Of a DNA stretch of 6,922 nucleotides, positions 1 through 5,751 are shown piece by piece. The notes below the pieces were generated by a model. The model was not told the DNA's origin. It did not search any database and was given only the letters and a program-made list of their open reading frames with translations. The position numbers and the translations under genes were made by a program. The number at the start of each line of letters is the position of its first letter. Position 1 is the first letter of the stretch. Source of the stretch: Acidobacteriaceae bacterium. Lineage in GTDB: Bacteria > Acidobacteriota > Terriglobia > Terriglobales > Acidobacteriaceae. The stretch is from assembly GCA_030040175.1 (NCBI GenBank), contig JASHUF010000255.1, forward strand, positions 1-6,922, read 5' to 3'.

Positions 1-180
1 GTCATCGTCGTCCCGTTTGGAAAGCTCAAGCAGCATCATATCCGGTTCGCTGGCAAACCCTGGATGGTTGCGTTCCGGGAATCTACACCGAACCTGAGAC
101 GTACCGTCGATGCACACTCCACCGATCCTATGGTCGGGCTGCATGGCTTGCAAGTTAACGCTAGTAAACTGATAAGTTAA
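1..180 (+). CDS. Possible C-terminal end of an unidentified gene (open frame entering from the left edge)
   Basis: Reading from base 1, this frame is open for 59 codons and ends at a TAA at 178-180, followed by no other long frame. The predicted tail ends in NASKLIS. I recognise no domain or motif. The codon-aligned opposite strand is also open (ATG at 142-144 reading left off the edge, with no ribosome binding site before it), and the +3 frame is open to about 157, so openness alone does not decide which strand is coding. It could equally be non-coding. Sequence to the left of the window would settle it. Confidence 0.2.
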   Translation, partial: VIVVPFGKLKQHHIRFAGKPWMVAFRESTPNLRRTVDAHSTDPMVGLHGLQVNASKLIS

Positions 181-210
181 TCGTCCCGCTGACGCAGCTT
201 TGGGGGATTA

Positions 211-236
211 CCGTCTGCCCCCGTTAGCGCAGACGG
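211..236. repeat. Perfect 8-bp inverted repeat (hairpin)
   Basis: CCGTCTGC at 211-218 is matched exactly by GCAGACGG at 229-236, leaving a 10-nt loop. Six of the eight pairs are G:C, so the hairpin would be stable. It lies 30 nt after the TAA at 178-180 and about 285 nt past the stop of the minus-strand cluster. No T-run follows it on either strand, so it is not a classical Rho-independent terminator. It may mark a transcript end or be incidental. Confidence 0.5.
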
Positions 237-261
237 CCTGCTGGTGACTACCGGCGTTTAG

Positions 262-500
262 AGTAAAGTTCAGGTTTGCCGTCTAGTTGAAAGCGAGCGC
301 CTTACCACTCTGAACAATCTGAAGAAAGGCCTCACAGTGAACGGTGACGGTATCTTGCCTCGGAGGCGATTGGGATAGCCGATATTGCCGAAGGTCCAGA
401 TGAGAGCGGTCTTTATCAAATGGTTCTCCGCATGAGTTCATACACCAAATTCAAAGGAAATCAGGATCAGAGCACTTGTACGAGTCCAAGAGTTCTGCGC
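262..500 (+). pseudogene. Possible decayed remnant of an IclR-type helix-turn-helix regulator (N-terminal part)
   Basis: No single frame is open throughout, but three short frames read in order resemble the start of an IclR-family regulator. Frame +1 (262-374) gives ERLTTLNNLKKGLTV, then stops at a TAG (375-377). Frame +3 from about 348 gives LASEAIGIADIAE followed by SGLYQMVLRM, which looks like the winged helix-turn-helix (IA-x-IA-E, then S-x-x-Y-R-x-x). Frame +2 from about 431 gives HEFIHQIQ and SGSEHLYES, like the wing of that domain (G-F-I-x-Q...G-x-Y-E). The spacing between the two helices is about two residues shorter than usual. No effector-binding domain follows, because the minus-strand gene ends at 522. 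This is a by-eye reading of weak similarity; the alternative is featureless intergenic DNA. If real, it is a dead local regulator. Confidence 0.3.
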
Positions 501-521
501 CGTCAAAACCACCAAACTGAG

Positions 522-1484
522 CTACGCCCAGTACATCTCTCCGGGCGGTTTGCGCAGAAGGGCCTGGTTAAGGAATTTGATCGCACTCTTCAAGCCTTCT
601 TCGCTTTCCACTAGCGGGTCTTCATGTTCGATACTGAGCACATGGTTATAGCCCACTTCCCGAAGCGCACTGGTGATACTGCGCCAAATTTCCAAACCAT
701 GTCCCCACCCTACGGTTCTGAAGTTCCACGATCGCTGTGCCACTGCCTGATACGGCCTGCCGTCGAGGCAGCCGTTGATGGCAACATTGGCTCGATCGAT
801 CGCGCAATCTTTGGCATGAACGTGGAAGATGGCCCGCCCCAGCTTGCGGATTGCTGTTGGGAGGTCAATGCCAAGCCAGAACAAATGACTGGGGTCAAGA
901 TTGACTCCGATGGTGTCTCCCGCGGCTTCCCGGAGCTTCAGTGCGGTCTCCGGGTTATAGACGAGGAAGCCCGGATGCATTTCGATGGCAAGGCGGACAC
1001 CATGCGTTTGAGCAAGGGCCGCGGCGCGCTGCCAGTAAGGAATGGCTACCATGGTCCATTGCCACTCCCACAACTCGCCGTATTCGGGAGGCCAGGCAAA
1101 GTGGCACCAATTGGGATAACGTGCAGCAGGAGAATCACCCGGGCAACCGGAAAGAAGATTGATGACGGGCACTTGGAGGCGCTCAGCCAACAGGACCGTC
1201 TTCTCAAATGTCGAGTGGTGGAGAGCGGCAATGGCCGCGTTGGGATGCAGCGGATTGCCTTGACACGATAAAGCGCTGATAAGCAGCCCTGCCGACTGAA
1301 TCTCGTTGCGGAACTCTGAGATCTTTTCCGGCGCCGCCAGCATTCCATCCAAATCGCAATGGTGATTGCCGGGATACCCACCGGTGCCGATTTCAACACA
1401 ATCGAGCCCCAAGCTACGGACCTTTTCCAGCATGGCCGTGAAAGGCAACTTCTGAAACAGGACGGTAAAGACACCAAGTCGCAT
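522..1484 (-). CDS. Sugar phosphate isomerase/epimerase family protein (AP endonuclease 2-type TIM barrel)
   Basis: A 320-residue protein of the xylose isomerase-like TIM-barrel family (COG1082 type), whose members are cytoplasmic divalent-metal enzymes that epimerise, isomerise, dehydrate or decarboxylate sugars and sugar acids. The likely metal ligands are visible in the usual order: E168 (AIEMHPG), D197 with H200 (NLDPSH), H223 (HVHAKD) and E286 (SIEHED). A GWGHG segment at 259-263 precedes the last strand. A tryptophan-rich insert (about 126-152) gives the long form of the family, and the C-terminus (PGEMYWA) looks complete. The start is fixed: the in-frame stop of the upstream SDR gene lies two codons before this ATG, and GAGGAG sits just ahead. 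It is the second gene of a two-gene unit. The substrate cannot be read from sequence; 3-oxo-isoapionate decarboxylase (OiaC) is, as I recall, from this broad fold family, but that is only a lead. Confidence 0.9.
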   Translation of the reverse strand: MRLGVFTVLFQKLPFTAMLEKVRSLGLDCVEIGTGGYPGNHHCDLDGMLAAPEKISEFRNEIQSAGLLISALSCQGNPLHPNAAIAALHHSTFEKTVLLAERLQVPVINLLSGCPGDSPAARYPNWCHFAWPPEYGELWEWQWTMVAIPYWQRAAALAQTHGVRLAIEMHPGFLVYNPETALKLREAAGDTIGVNLDPSHLFWLGIDLPTAIRKLGRAIFHVHAKDCAIDRANVAINGCLDGRPYQAVAQRSWNFRTVGWGHGLEIWRSITSALREVGYNHVLSIEHEDPLVESEEGLKSAIKFLNQALLRKPPGEMYWA

Positions 1485-1492
1485 TTCTCCTC
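1485..1492 (-). promoter_or_regulatory. Ribosome binding site of the TIM-barrel gene, overlapping the SDR stop
   Basis: On the minus strand the junction reads TGAGGAGAAATG: the TGA stop of the SDR gene runs into a GAGGAG Shine-Dalgarno, then AA, then the ATG. The spacing is short. The arrangement implies translational coupling, with ribosomes ending the SDR able to restart on the next gene. Confidence 0.65.
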
Positions 1493-2261
1493 AGCCTTCA
1501 TCGGGCGCGATGGGTTGCGAGTACAGGCCGCCGTCGACCCATAGAGTCTGACCGGTGATGAAGCTCGCAGCCTCGCTGGCCAGGAAAACCACAGCAAGGC
1601 CTATATCACGCGGCGTACCGATCCGGCGCAGGGGCGTAACTCGAGCCCACATCCCGGCGTAGTCCCCGAGCTCTTTCTTGGTCCTCTCGATCTCGATCGA
1701 GCCCGGAGCTACGCAGTTGACCCGGATTCCGAGGGGCCCCAGTTCCACGGCGGCTACTTTAGTGAACATTTCCAGCCCGCCTTTACTGGCCGTATAGTCC
1801 ACCAGATTGCGAAACGCTATCTTATTGCAGCCTGAGCCAATGTTGACGATGGCGCCTCCATTCTCCCCCATCATCCTCCCCGCCTCTTGCGTACAAAGGA
1901 AGCTACCTTTTAGGTTAGTACTTAGTACGCGATCCCAATCCTTCTCCGCCAGTTCCAGCAGCGGCTTCCAGGTCTGTATGCCGGCGTTGTTGACGAGAAT
2001 GTCCAACCGGCCGAAGCCGTCCCGTACCTGCTGAAACATCTTTTCAACCTGATCATGCCGGGAAACGTCGCCGCCGATCGCGATCGCCCGCCGACCCATC
2101 AGGGCGATCTCGTCCACGGTTGCGGCAGCGCCCGCCATATCGCCGCGGTAGTTGACAGCCACATCGCTGCCGGCCTTCGCCAACTCCAACGCAATGCCCT
2201 TCCCTACGCCCTTGCTTGCCCCCGTAACCAGAGCTATTTTGCCCTTCAGCGATGTATGCAT
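1491..2261 (-). CDS. SDR family NAD(P)-dependent oxidoreductase
   Basis: A 256-residue classical short-chain dehydrogenase/reductase, the usual length for the family. The Rossmann cofactor motif is TGASKGVG at 13-20, followed by NNAG at 91-94. The catalytic tetrad is N116, S143, Y156 and K160 (YTASK). The C-terminus carries the normal GQTLWVDGG. R39 after the second strand (VNYRG) suggests a preference for NADP(H), by family rule. Best described as 3-oxoacyl-ACP reductase/glucose 1-dehydrogenase-like; in this setting it more likely oxidises or reduces a sugar or polyol carbon than a fatty acyl chain. The frame extends upstream to 2330, but the ATG at 2259-2261 is preferred because it has a strong ribosome binding site and the protein then begins a few residues before the first strand, as normal. 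It is the first gene of the minus-strand unit. Confidence 0.92.
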   Translation of the reverse strand: MHTSLKGKIALVTGASKGVGKGIALELAKAGSDVAVNYRGDMAGAAATVDEIALMGRRAIAIGGDVSRHDQVEKMFQQVRDGFGRLDILVNNAGIQTWKPLLELAEKDWDRVLSTNLKGSFLCTQEAGRMMGENGGAIVNIGSGCNKIAFRNLVDYTASKGGLEMFTKVAAVELGPLGIRVNCVAPGSIEIERTKKELGDYAGMWARVTPLRRIGTPRDIGLAVVFLASEAASFITGQTLWVDGGLYSQPIAPDEG

Positions 2262-2265
2262 ATGG

Positions 2266-2273
2266 CTCCCTTT
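2266..2273 (-). promoter_or_regulatory. Ribosome binding site deciding the SDR start
   Basis: The minus strand reads AAAGGGAG, then four bases, then the ATG at 2261-2259. This supports that ATG over the in-frame one 69 nt upstream, which would add 23 residues ahead of the Rossmann fold. Confidence 0.7.
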
Positions 2274-2335
2274 GATCCAGAAGAGGATATACCCGCCAGT
2301 CGCTGCCACGGAAGTAATCCCAAGTGACACCGCAG

Positions 2336-2362
2336 GGGGTTAACGTTAGCATCCACAACCCC
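2336..2362. promoter_or_regulatory. Operator-like palindrome nested in a wider inverted repeat
   Basis: The 8-bp palindrome TAACGTTA (2341-2348) has a central CG, and its arms extend imperfectly (GGTTAAC against TGCTAAC reading inward), the layout seen in LacI-family operators. It sits inside a wider inverted repeat, GGGGTT at 2336-2341 and AACCCC at 2357-2362. It overlaps the candidate plus-strand -35 element, so a protein bound here could block transcription. Function is inferred from form and position only. Confidence 0.35.
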
Positions 2363-2413
2363 ACTTCCCTTTACTTTGCCGGAGTCTGCCCCGGGTGCGA
2401 GGATTCTCAGGCG

Positions 2414-2899
2414 ATGGCGATGAAAATTGCACTAGGTGCGGACCAATTTGGTGTTCCACTCAAGGACGAGATTGCAGCTCTGCTGCGAGAGCGGAATATC
2501 GAGTTTGAGGATTTCGGGGTTAAGGCCGGCCAGGTCGCCGATTATCCGGATGTGGCGGAAAGAGTGGCACAGTCCATCAGCGATGGAGTGTTTGAGCGCG
2601 GCATCCTCGTGTGCGGCACGGGCATCGGCATGGCGATCGCCGCAAATAAAGTGCCCGGAGTGCGCGCAGCTGTGGTGCATGATCCATACTCAGCCGAGCG
2701 CTCACGCAAAAGCAACAACGCCCAGATACTAACCATGGGCTCCCTTGTGATTGGAACACAGGTGGCCAGAAATCTTGTTTTGATTTGGCTGGATTCGGAG
2801 TTCCAGGGCGGCGACTCAGCGCGCAAAGTGGAAAAGATAGGCATGATTGAGACGCGGCATGCGGCCAAACCTGCAGAGGGAGGCCGTGGCCGGCGATGA
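2414..2899 (+). CDS. RpiB/LacA/LacB-family sugar-phosphate isomerase (ribose-5-phosphate isomerase B-like; possibly a tetrulose-phosphate isomerase)
   Basis: A 161-residue aldose-ketose phosphate isomerase of the RpiB/LacAB family (about 150 residues is usual). The N-terminal strand and loop read ALGADQFG; the catalytic cysteine is C67 in VCGTGIGMAIAANK. Two positions differ from ribose-5-phosphate isomerase B of E. coli: the His after the conserved Asp is Q11, and the ring-opening His (H99 there) is S100 in the segment SRKSNNAQ. The first C-terminal phosphate-binding Arg also appears to be D134. Loss of the ring-opening His suits an open-chain substrate, as in D-erythrulose-4-phosphate isomerase (DerI); that is inference. 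The frame opens at 2324; I choose the ATG at 2414 because GAGG (2399-2402) precedes it and the fold starts there; 2420 is the alternative. The last 15 residues are an Arg/Gly-rich tail. It is the first gene of the plus-strand operon and overlaps dhaK by 4 nt. Confidence 0.88.
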   Translation: MAMKIALGADQFGVPLKDEIAALLRERNIEFEDFGVKAGQVADYPDVAERVAQSISDGVFERGILVCGTGIGMAIAANKVPGVRAAVVHDPYSAERSRKSNNAQILTMGSLVIGTQVARNLVLIWLDSEFQGGDSARKVEKIGMIETRHAAKPAEGGRGRR

Positions 2900-3894
2900 A
2901 GAAGCTTATCAATGACACATTCCAAGTGACACGAGAAGAATTGGAAGGTTTTGTAGCGGCATTTCCGCGAGCCGTGAGACGCGTCGGCATCCAGGCGGTG
3001 GTGCGCCAAGATGCGCCGGTAACCGGTAAAGTCGGCGTGATCCTGGGGGGCGGAAGCGGGCATGAGCCTTTGTTTATGGGCTATCTCGGCAGAGGCTTAG
3101 CAGACGGCTGCCCTGTAGGCAATATATTTGCATCCCCTTCACCCAGCATTGTTTTGGACGCCACCCGCGCCGTCTCGGGCGGAGCGGGTGTCCTCTACAT
3201 TTATGGCAATTACTCCGGCGACTGCATGAACTTCGATATAGCCGCGGAGATCGCGGAAAAAGAAGGTATTCACGTTGAGACCATTCGCGTGACCGACGAT
3301 GTCGCGTCCGCGCCGCTGGAGCAGAAGGAGTCGCGCCGCGGCATTGCGGGCGACTTTTTTGTTCTCAAGGCGGCTGGAGCCTGTGCGGACGACAATGGCG
3401 ATCTGGAGCATGTCCGTGCAGCGGCCTGCAAAGCGAACGACAACTGCCGCTCGATGGGAGTGGCCTTGAGTTCCTGCACGATTCCAGCCTCCGGACGGCC
3501 GATATTTGCATTGGGCGCGGACGAGATTGAAATTGGCCTTGGCATTCATGGAGAGCCCGGCGAAAGTCGTCAGAAACTGATGACTGCCGATCAAATCACT
3601 GATGTTCTCGTAAGCCGCATTCTGGAAGACCCGCTGTTCCATGCCGGAGATGAGGTTGCAGTACTGGTGAACGGCTTGGGCGCGACACCGCTGGCAGAGC
3701 TGTTCATCGTGTTTCGGCGGGTGGCCCGTCTTCTCCACGACGCCCGGATCCACATTCACCGGTCTTACGTTGGCGAGTACAGCACTTCGCTCGAGATGGC
3801 GGGCTGTTCGGTCACCCTGATGCGCTTGGATGAGGAATTGCGCCGCTGGGTGGATTGGCCTGCTAACAGCCCTTACTTCACACAGGTAAACTGA
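2896..3894 (+). CDS. dhaK: Dihydroxyacetone kinase subunit DhaK (DAK1 domain), possibly acting on erythrulose
   Basis: A 332-residue substrate-binding subunit of a dihydroxyacetone-type kinase. These proteins bind a short ketose covalently as a hemiaminal to a histidine, and the partner DhaL supplies the phosphoryl group. The key residues fall at the same numbers as I recall for E. coli DhaK: H56 in GGGSGHEP, D109 in NYSGD, and the ketose-binding H218 in GLGIHGEPG. NGLGATP at 259-265 and the C-terminal SYVGEYSTSLEMAG segment are also typical. The protein is complete, though shorter than the 356-residue E. coli subunit. The ATG overlaps the upstream stop as ATGA. Relatives in tetritol pathways (LerK, DerK) phosphorylate L- or D-erythrulose, and the RpiB-like neighbour makes a tetrulose a plausible substrate; plain dihydroxyacetone remains possible. 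Confidence 0.93.
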   Translation: MKKLINDTFQVTREELEGFVAAFPRAVRRVGIQAVVRQDAPVTGKVGVILGGGSGHEPLFMGYLGRGLADGCPVGNIFASPSPSIVLDATRAVSGGAGVLYIYGNYSGDCMNFDIAAEIAEKEGIHVETIRVTDDVASAPLEQKESRRGIAGDFFVLKAAGACADDNGDLEHVRAAACKANDNCRSMGVALSSCTIPASGRPIFALGADEIEIGLGIHGEPGESRQKLMTADQITDVLVSRILEDPLFHAGDEVAVLVNGLGATPLAELFIVFRRVARLLHDARIHIHRSYVGEYSTSLEMAGCSVTLMRLDEELRRWVDWPANSPYFTQVN

Positions 3895-3895
3895 A

Positions 3896-4537
3896 ATGCA
3901 AGAGCCCACGATTAGTGCTCAGGACTGGATCCGTGTTTTGTCGCGGATCGCACTCCGGGTAGAAGCGGAAAAGGATCGCCTGAATGAGCTTGATGGAGTG
4001 ATCGGAGACGGCGATCACGGTGTAACCATGGCAATCGGGTTTAGAGCTCTTGACCAGGCGCTCATGGGATTGCAAGAAGACGTTACCATCGACCGGGTAT
4101 TCCAGACCGCAGGCGAGGCATTTCTATCGGCTGCCGGTGGTGCTGTTGGACCACTCATCGGCTCAATGCTGGCCGACACCGGTGAAGCTTTCAGGGGACG
4201 GGTCACGTTTGGAGCCGAGGAGGCAGTCTGGATGCTGGAGATCATGGAACAAGCGCTCGTGCGGAGGGGGAAAGCTCAGCCTGGCGATAAGACAATGTTG
4301 GACGCCTTACATCCTGCAGTGATTGCGGCACGTGCCGCAGAAGGGGAGGAGTTGGTCGAAATCCTGCGCAAGGCGGCCGACGCCGCGTCGGCCGGTGCGC
4401 GGGCGACCGGCGGAATGATCTCCCGCCTGGGGCGGTCGAGCCGTCTCGGCGAGCGCACGCTCGGACATGAAGACGCCGGTGCGAACAGCATCGCTCTGAT
4501 TTTGCGCGGGCTAGAAGAAGAGGTGGCAACATTATGA
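3896..4537 (+). CDS. dhaL: Dihydroxyacetone kinase subunit DhaL (DAK2 domain)
   Basis: A 213-residue nucleotide-binding subunit that pairs with the DhaK encoded just upstream. The Mg-nucleotide site is intact: D33, D38 and D40 in LDGVIGDGDHG. Other family marks are GGAVGPLIGSML (81-92), GDKTMLDALHPA (130-141), and the C-terminal RLGERTLGHEDAGA. The start lies 1 nt after the dhaK stop, with an AGG about 9 nt before it inside dhaK. In PTS-dependent systems DhaL carries a permanently bound ADP that is rephosphorylated by DhaM; in ATP-dependent kinases the DhaK and DhaL parts are usually fused or used with free ATP. No dhaM is in the window, so ATP dependence is likely but not shown. Its stop overlaps the next gene as ATGA. 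Confidence 0.93.
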   Translation: MQEPTISAQDWIRVLSRIALRVEAEKDRLNELDGVIGDGDHGVTMAIGFRALDQALMGLQEDVTIDRVFQTAGEAFLSAAGGAVGPLIGSMLADTGEAFRGRVTFGAEEAVWMLEIMEQALVRRGKAQPGDKTMLDALHPAVIAARAAEGEELVEILRKAADAASAGARATGGMISRLGRSSRLGERTLGHEDAGANSIALILRGLEEEVATL

Positions 4538-5751
4538 GCCGACCTTGGAAATCGAGCCAATGGTTCACAAGTTGCTGGAATCACGCCGAGGAGGTTCAAA
4601 CAGAACGTCAGTTTCCGGGCAGGATTCAATTCCACGATGTTACGTTGCGCGATGGCGAGCAGCAAGCAGGCATGGTCTTCGATTTCCCGCAGCGGCAGGC
4701 CATCGCGCGCCGGTTGTCCGCCTCCGGAGTGCACCGTATCGAGGTCGGAATGCCGGCGGAGTCGGCTGAGGATGCCGCGCTCCTGCAAACCCTCGCCGCG
4801 GAGAATCTAAGCGCGCAATTACTGGCATTCGCGCGCTGCCGCCCGAACGACGTAATGGCGGCCCGCAAGCACGGGGCGACGGGGATCGTTTTGAAAGTCG
4901 TGACCAGCGAACATCTTCTACGCGAGGGTGCAGGGCGCTCGCTGGAATGGGCAGCCGATACGGCGATCGAGGCGCTCGCAGCAGCCCGCGAATCGGGCCT
5001 ATACTCGGTCCTGTTCACCATTGACGCCACCCGCACCGAAGTTCCAGCCTACATTGAGTTCCTGGAGCACGTATGCGGCGAAGCTCCGCCCGATGCGATC
5101 GCTGTGGCGGATTCGTATGGAGTGGCCACCCCGGAAGCCATTAGCTCCATCATTCGCGACCTGCGGCGGCGCTTTACGCAGCCGATCGAGATTCATTGCC
5201 ATGACGATTTCGGGCTGGCAACGGCCTGTACTCTGGCGGGAGTGGCGGCAGGAGCGGAAGTCGCTCATGTAACGGTTTGCGGCATCGGCGAGCGGGCCGG
5301 GAACGCTTCGCTGGAAGAGACTGCGATGGCCTTGCGCTGCCTCTACGGAATCGACACCGGCGTCCACACCGAGGCGCTCTATGCGCTCTCGCAACTGGTC
5401 CAGGAGAGCGGCCGGTTCAGTCTGCCCTCCAACTGCGCTATCGTCGGTGAGGGTCTTTACCGCATTCAGACCGATCTGGTGGCAGAGCTGCACAGGCGCT
5501 GCAAGCTCAAGGCGCCGCTCGAGTATCTGCCTTTCCTGCCGGAATTGGCTGGAAGGCCGGGCGTGGAAGTGGCCCTGGGCAAAGGCAGCGGAATGGCGAA
5601 TGTGACAGAACAACTGGAACAGCGCGGGTTAAAATGGTCTCCGGCAGACGTGAAGACGATGGCCAAGCGTGTTCGTGACCTGGCGGCTTCCGAAAAGCGT
5701 TTGCTCACTGCCTCGGACTTTGACGTTCTGATCGCCGAGACGCGGAAATGA
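4534..5751 (+). CDS. DRE-TIM metallolyase, isopropylmalate/homocitrate synthase-like (HMGL-like domain), substrate unknown
   Basis: A 405-residue TIM-barrel enzyme of the family that includes 2-isopropylmalate, homocitrate and citramalate synthases and HMG-CoA lyase; these make or break a carbon-carbon bond through a metal-bound enolate. The signature DVTLRDGEQ is at 35-43, and the metal ligands are D40, H221 and H223 (HCHDDFG) and N257 (GERAGN). RDGEQ followed by GIGERAGNASLEE resembles the synthases rather than HMG-CoA lyase (RDGLQ). The segment IDATR (163-167) matches the EDASR of homocitrate synthases. After the barrel come about 65 residues like LeuA subdomains, but no C-terminal leucine-binding domain, so leucine feedback is unlikely. 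The subdomain motif GKHSG is here LGKGSG (G351 for His). No alternative start exists between the ATG and the DVTLRDGEQ motif. The N-terminal 30 residues are Trp-rich (W5, W10, W15). It overlaps both neighbours by 4 nt. The exact reaction is unknown. Confidence 0.88.
   Translation: MSRPWKSSQWFTSCWNHAEEVQTERQFPGRIQFHDVTLRDGEQQAGMVFDFPQRQAIARRLSASGVHRIEVGMPAESAEDAALLQTLAAENLSAQLLAFARCRPNDVMAARKHGATGIVLKVVTSEHLLREGAGRSLEWAADTAIEALAAARESGLYSVLFTIDATRTEVPAYIEFLEHVCGEAPPDAIAVADSYGVATPEAISSIIRDLRRRFTQPIEIHCHDDFGLATACTLAGVAAGAEVAHVTVCGIGERAGNASLEETAMALRCLYGIDTGVHTEALYALSQLVQESGRFSLPSNCAIVGEGLYRIQTDLVAELHRRCKLKAPLEYLPFLPELAGRPGVEVALGKGSGMANVTEQLEQRGLKWSPADVKTMAKRVRDLAASEKRLLTASDFDVLIAETRK

Larger units (their letters stand above)
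2262..2413. promoter_or_regulatory. Divergent intergenic region with probable promoters for both clusters
   Basis: About 150 bp separate the two divergently read clusters, so both promoters should lie here. Candidates are weak. On the plus strand, TTAGCA (2346-2351) and TTTACT (2370-2375) are spaced 18 nt. On the minus strand there is a TATATC with no good -35 element. The region also holds a palindrome described separately. Divergent layout with a shared centre suggests joint regulation, but no intact regulator lies in the window. Confidence 0.5.

Noticed and set aside
60..110. TTCG-containing stretch on the - strand considered as a tRNA T-arm
   Set aside because: The loop does not match GTTCRANYC, and no acceptor stem or anticodon arm can be drawn around it.
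420..614. Small open frame (64 codons) on the + strand
   Set aside because: Its second half is antisense to the end of the TIM-barrel gene, and its first part belongs to the frame-broken helix-turn-helix-like stretch; no ribosome binding site.
624..1271. 215-codon open frame on the + strand
   Set aside because: It lies wholly inside the TIM-barrel gene on the opposite strand, whose metal-site motifs are unmistakable. The antisense product shows no domain.
1685..1702. CTCGATCGAG palindrome
   Set aside because: Inside the SDR gene; a chance palindrome in coding DNA with no positional reason to be a binding site.
2070..2092. GCGATCGC-type palindrome resembling a cyanobacterial HIP1 repeat
   Set aside because: Falls in SDR coding sequence and is explained by GC-rich codons; other clues do not suggest cyanobacteria.
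2542..3063. 173-codon open frame on the - strand crossing the rpiB-like/dhaK junction
   Set aside because: Overlaps two well-supported genes and their ATGA junction; no motif and no supporting ribosome binding site noted.
3139..3909. 256-codon open frame on the - strand
   Set aside because: Antisense to dhaK and the start of dhaL; the frame is a by-product of GC-rich codon use and has no recognisable motif.
4999..5613. 204-codon open frame on the - strand
   Set aside because: Antisense to the metallolyase, which has all catalytic motifs in the + frame.
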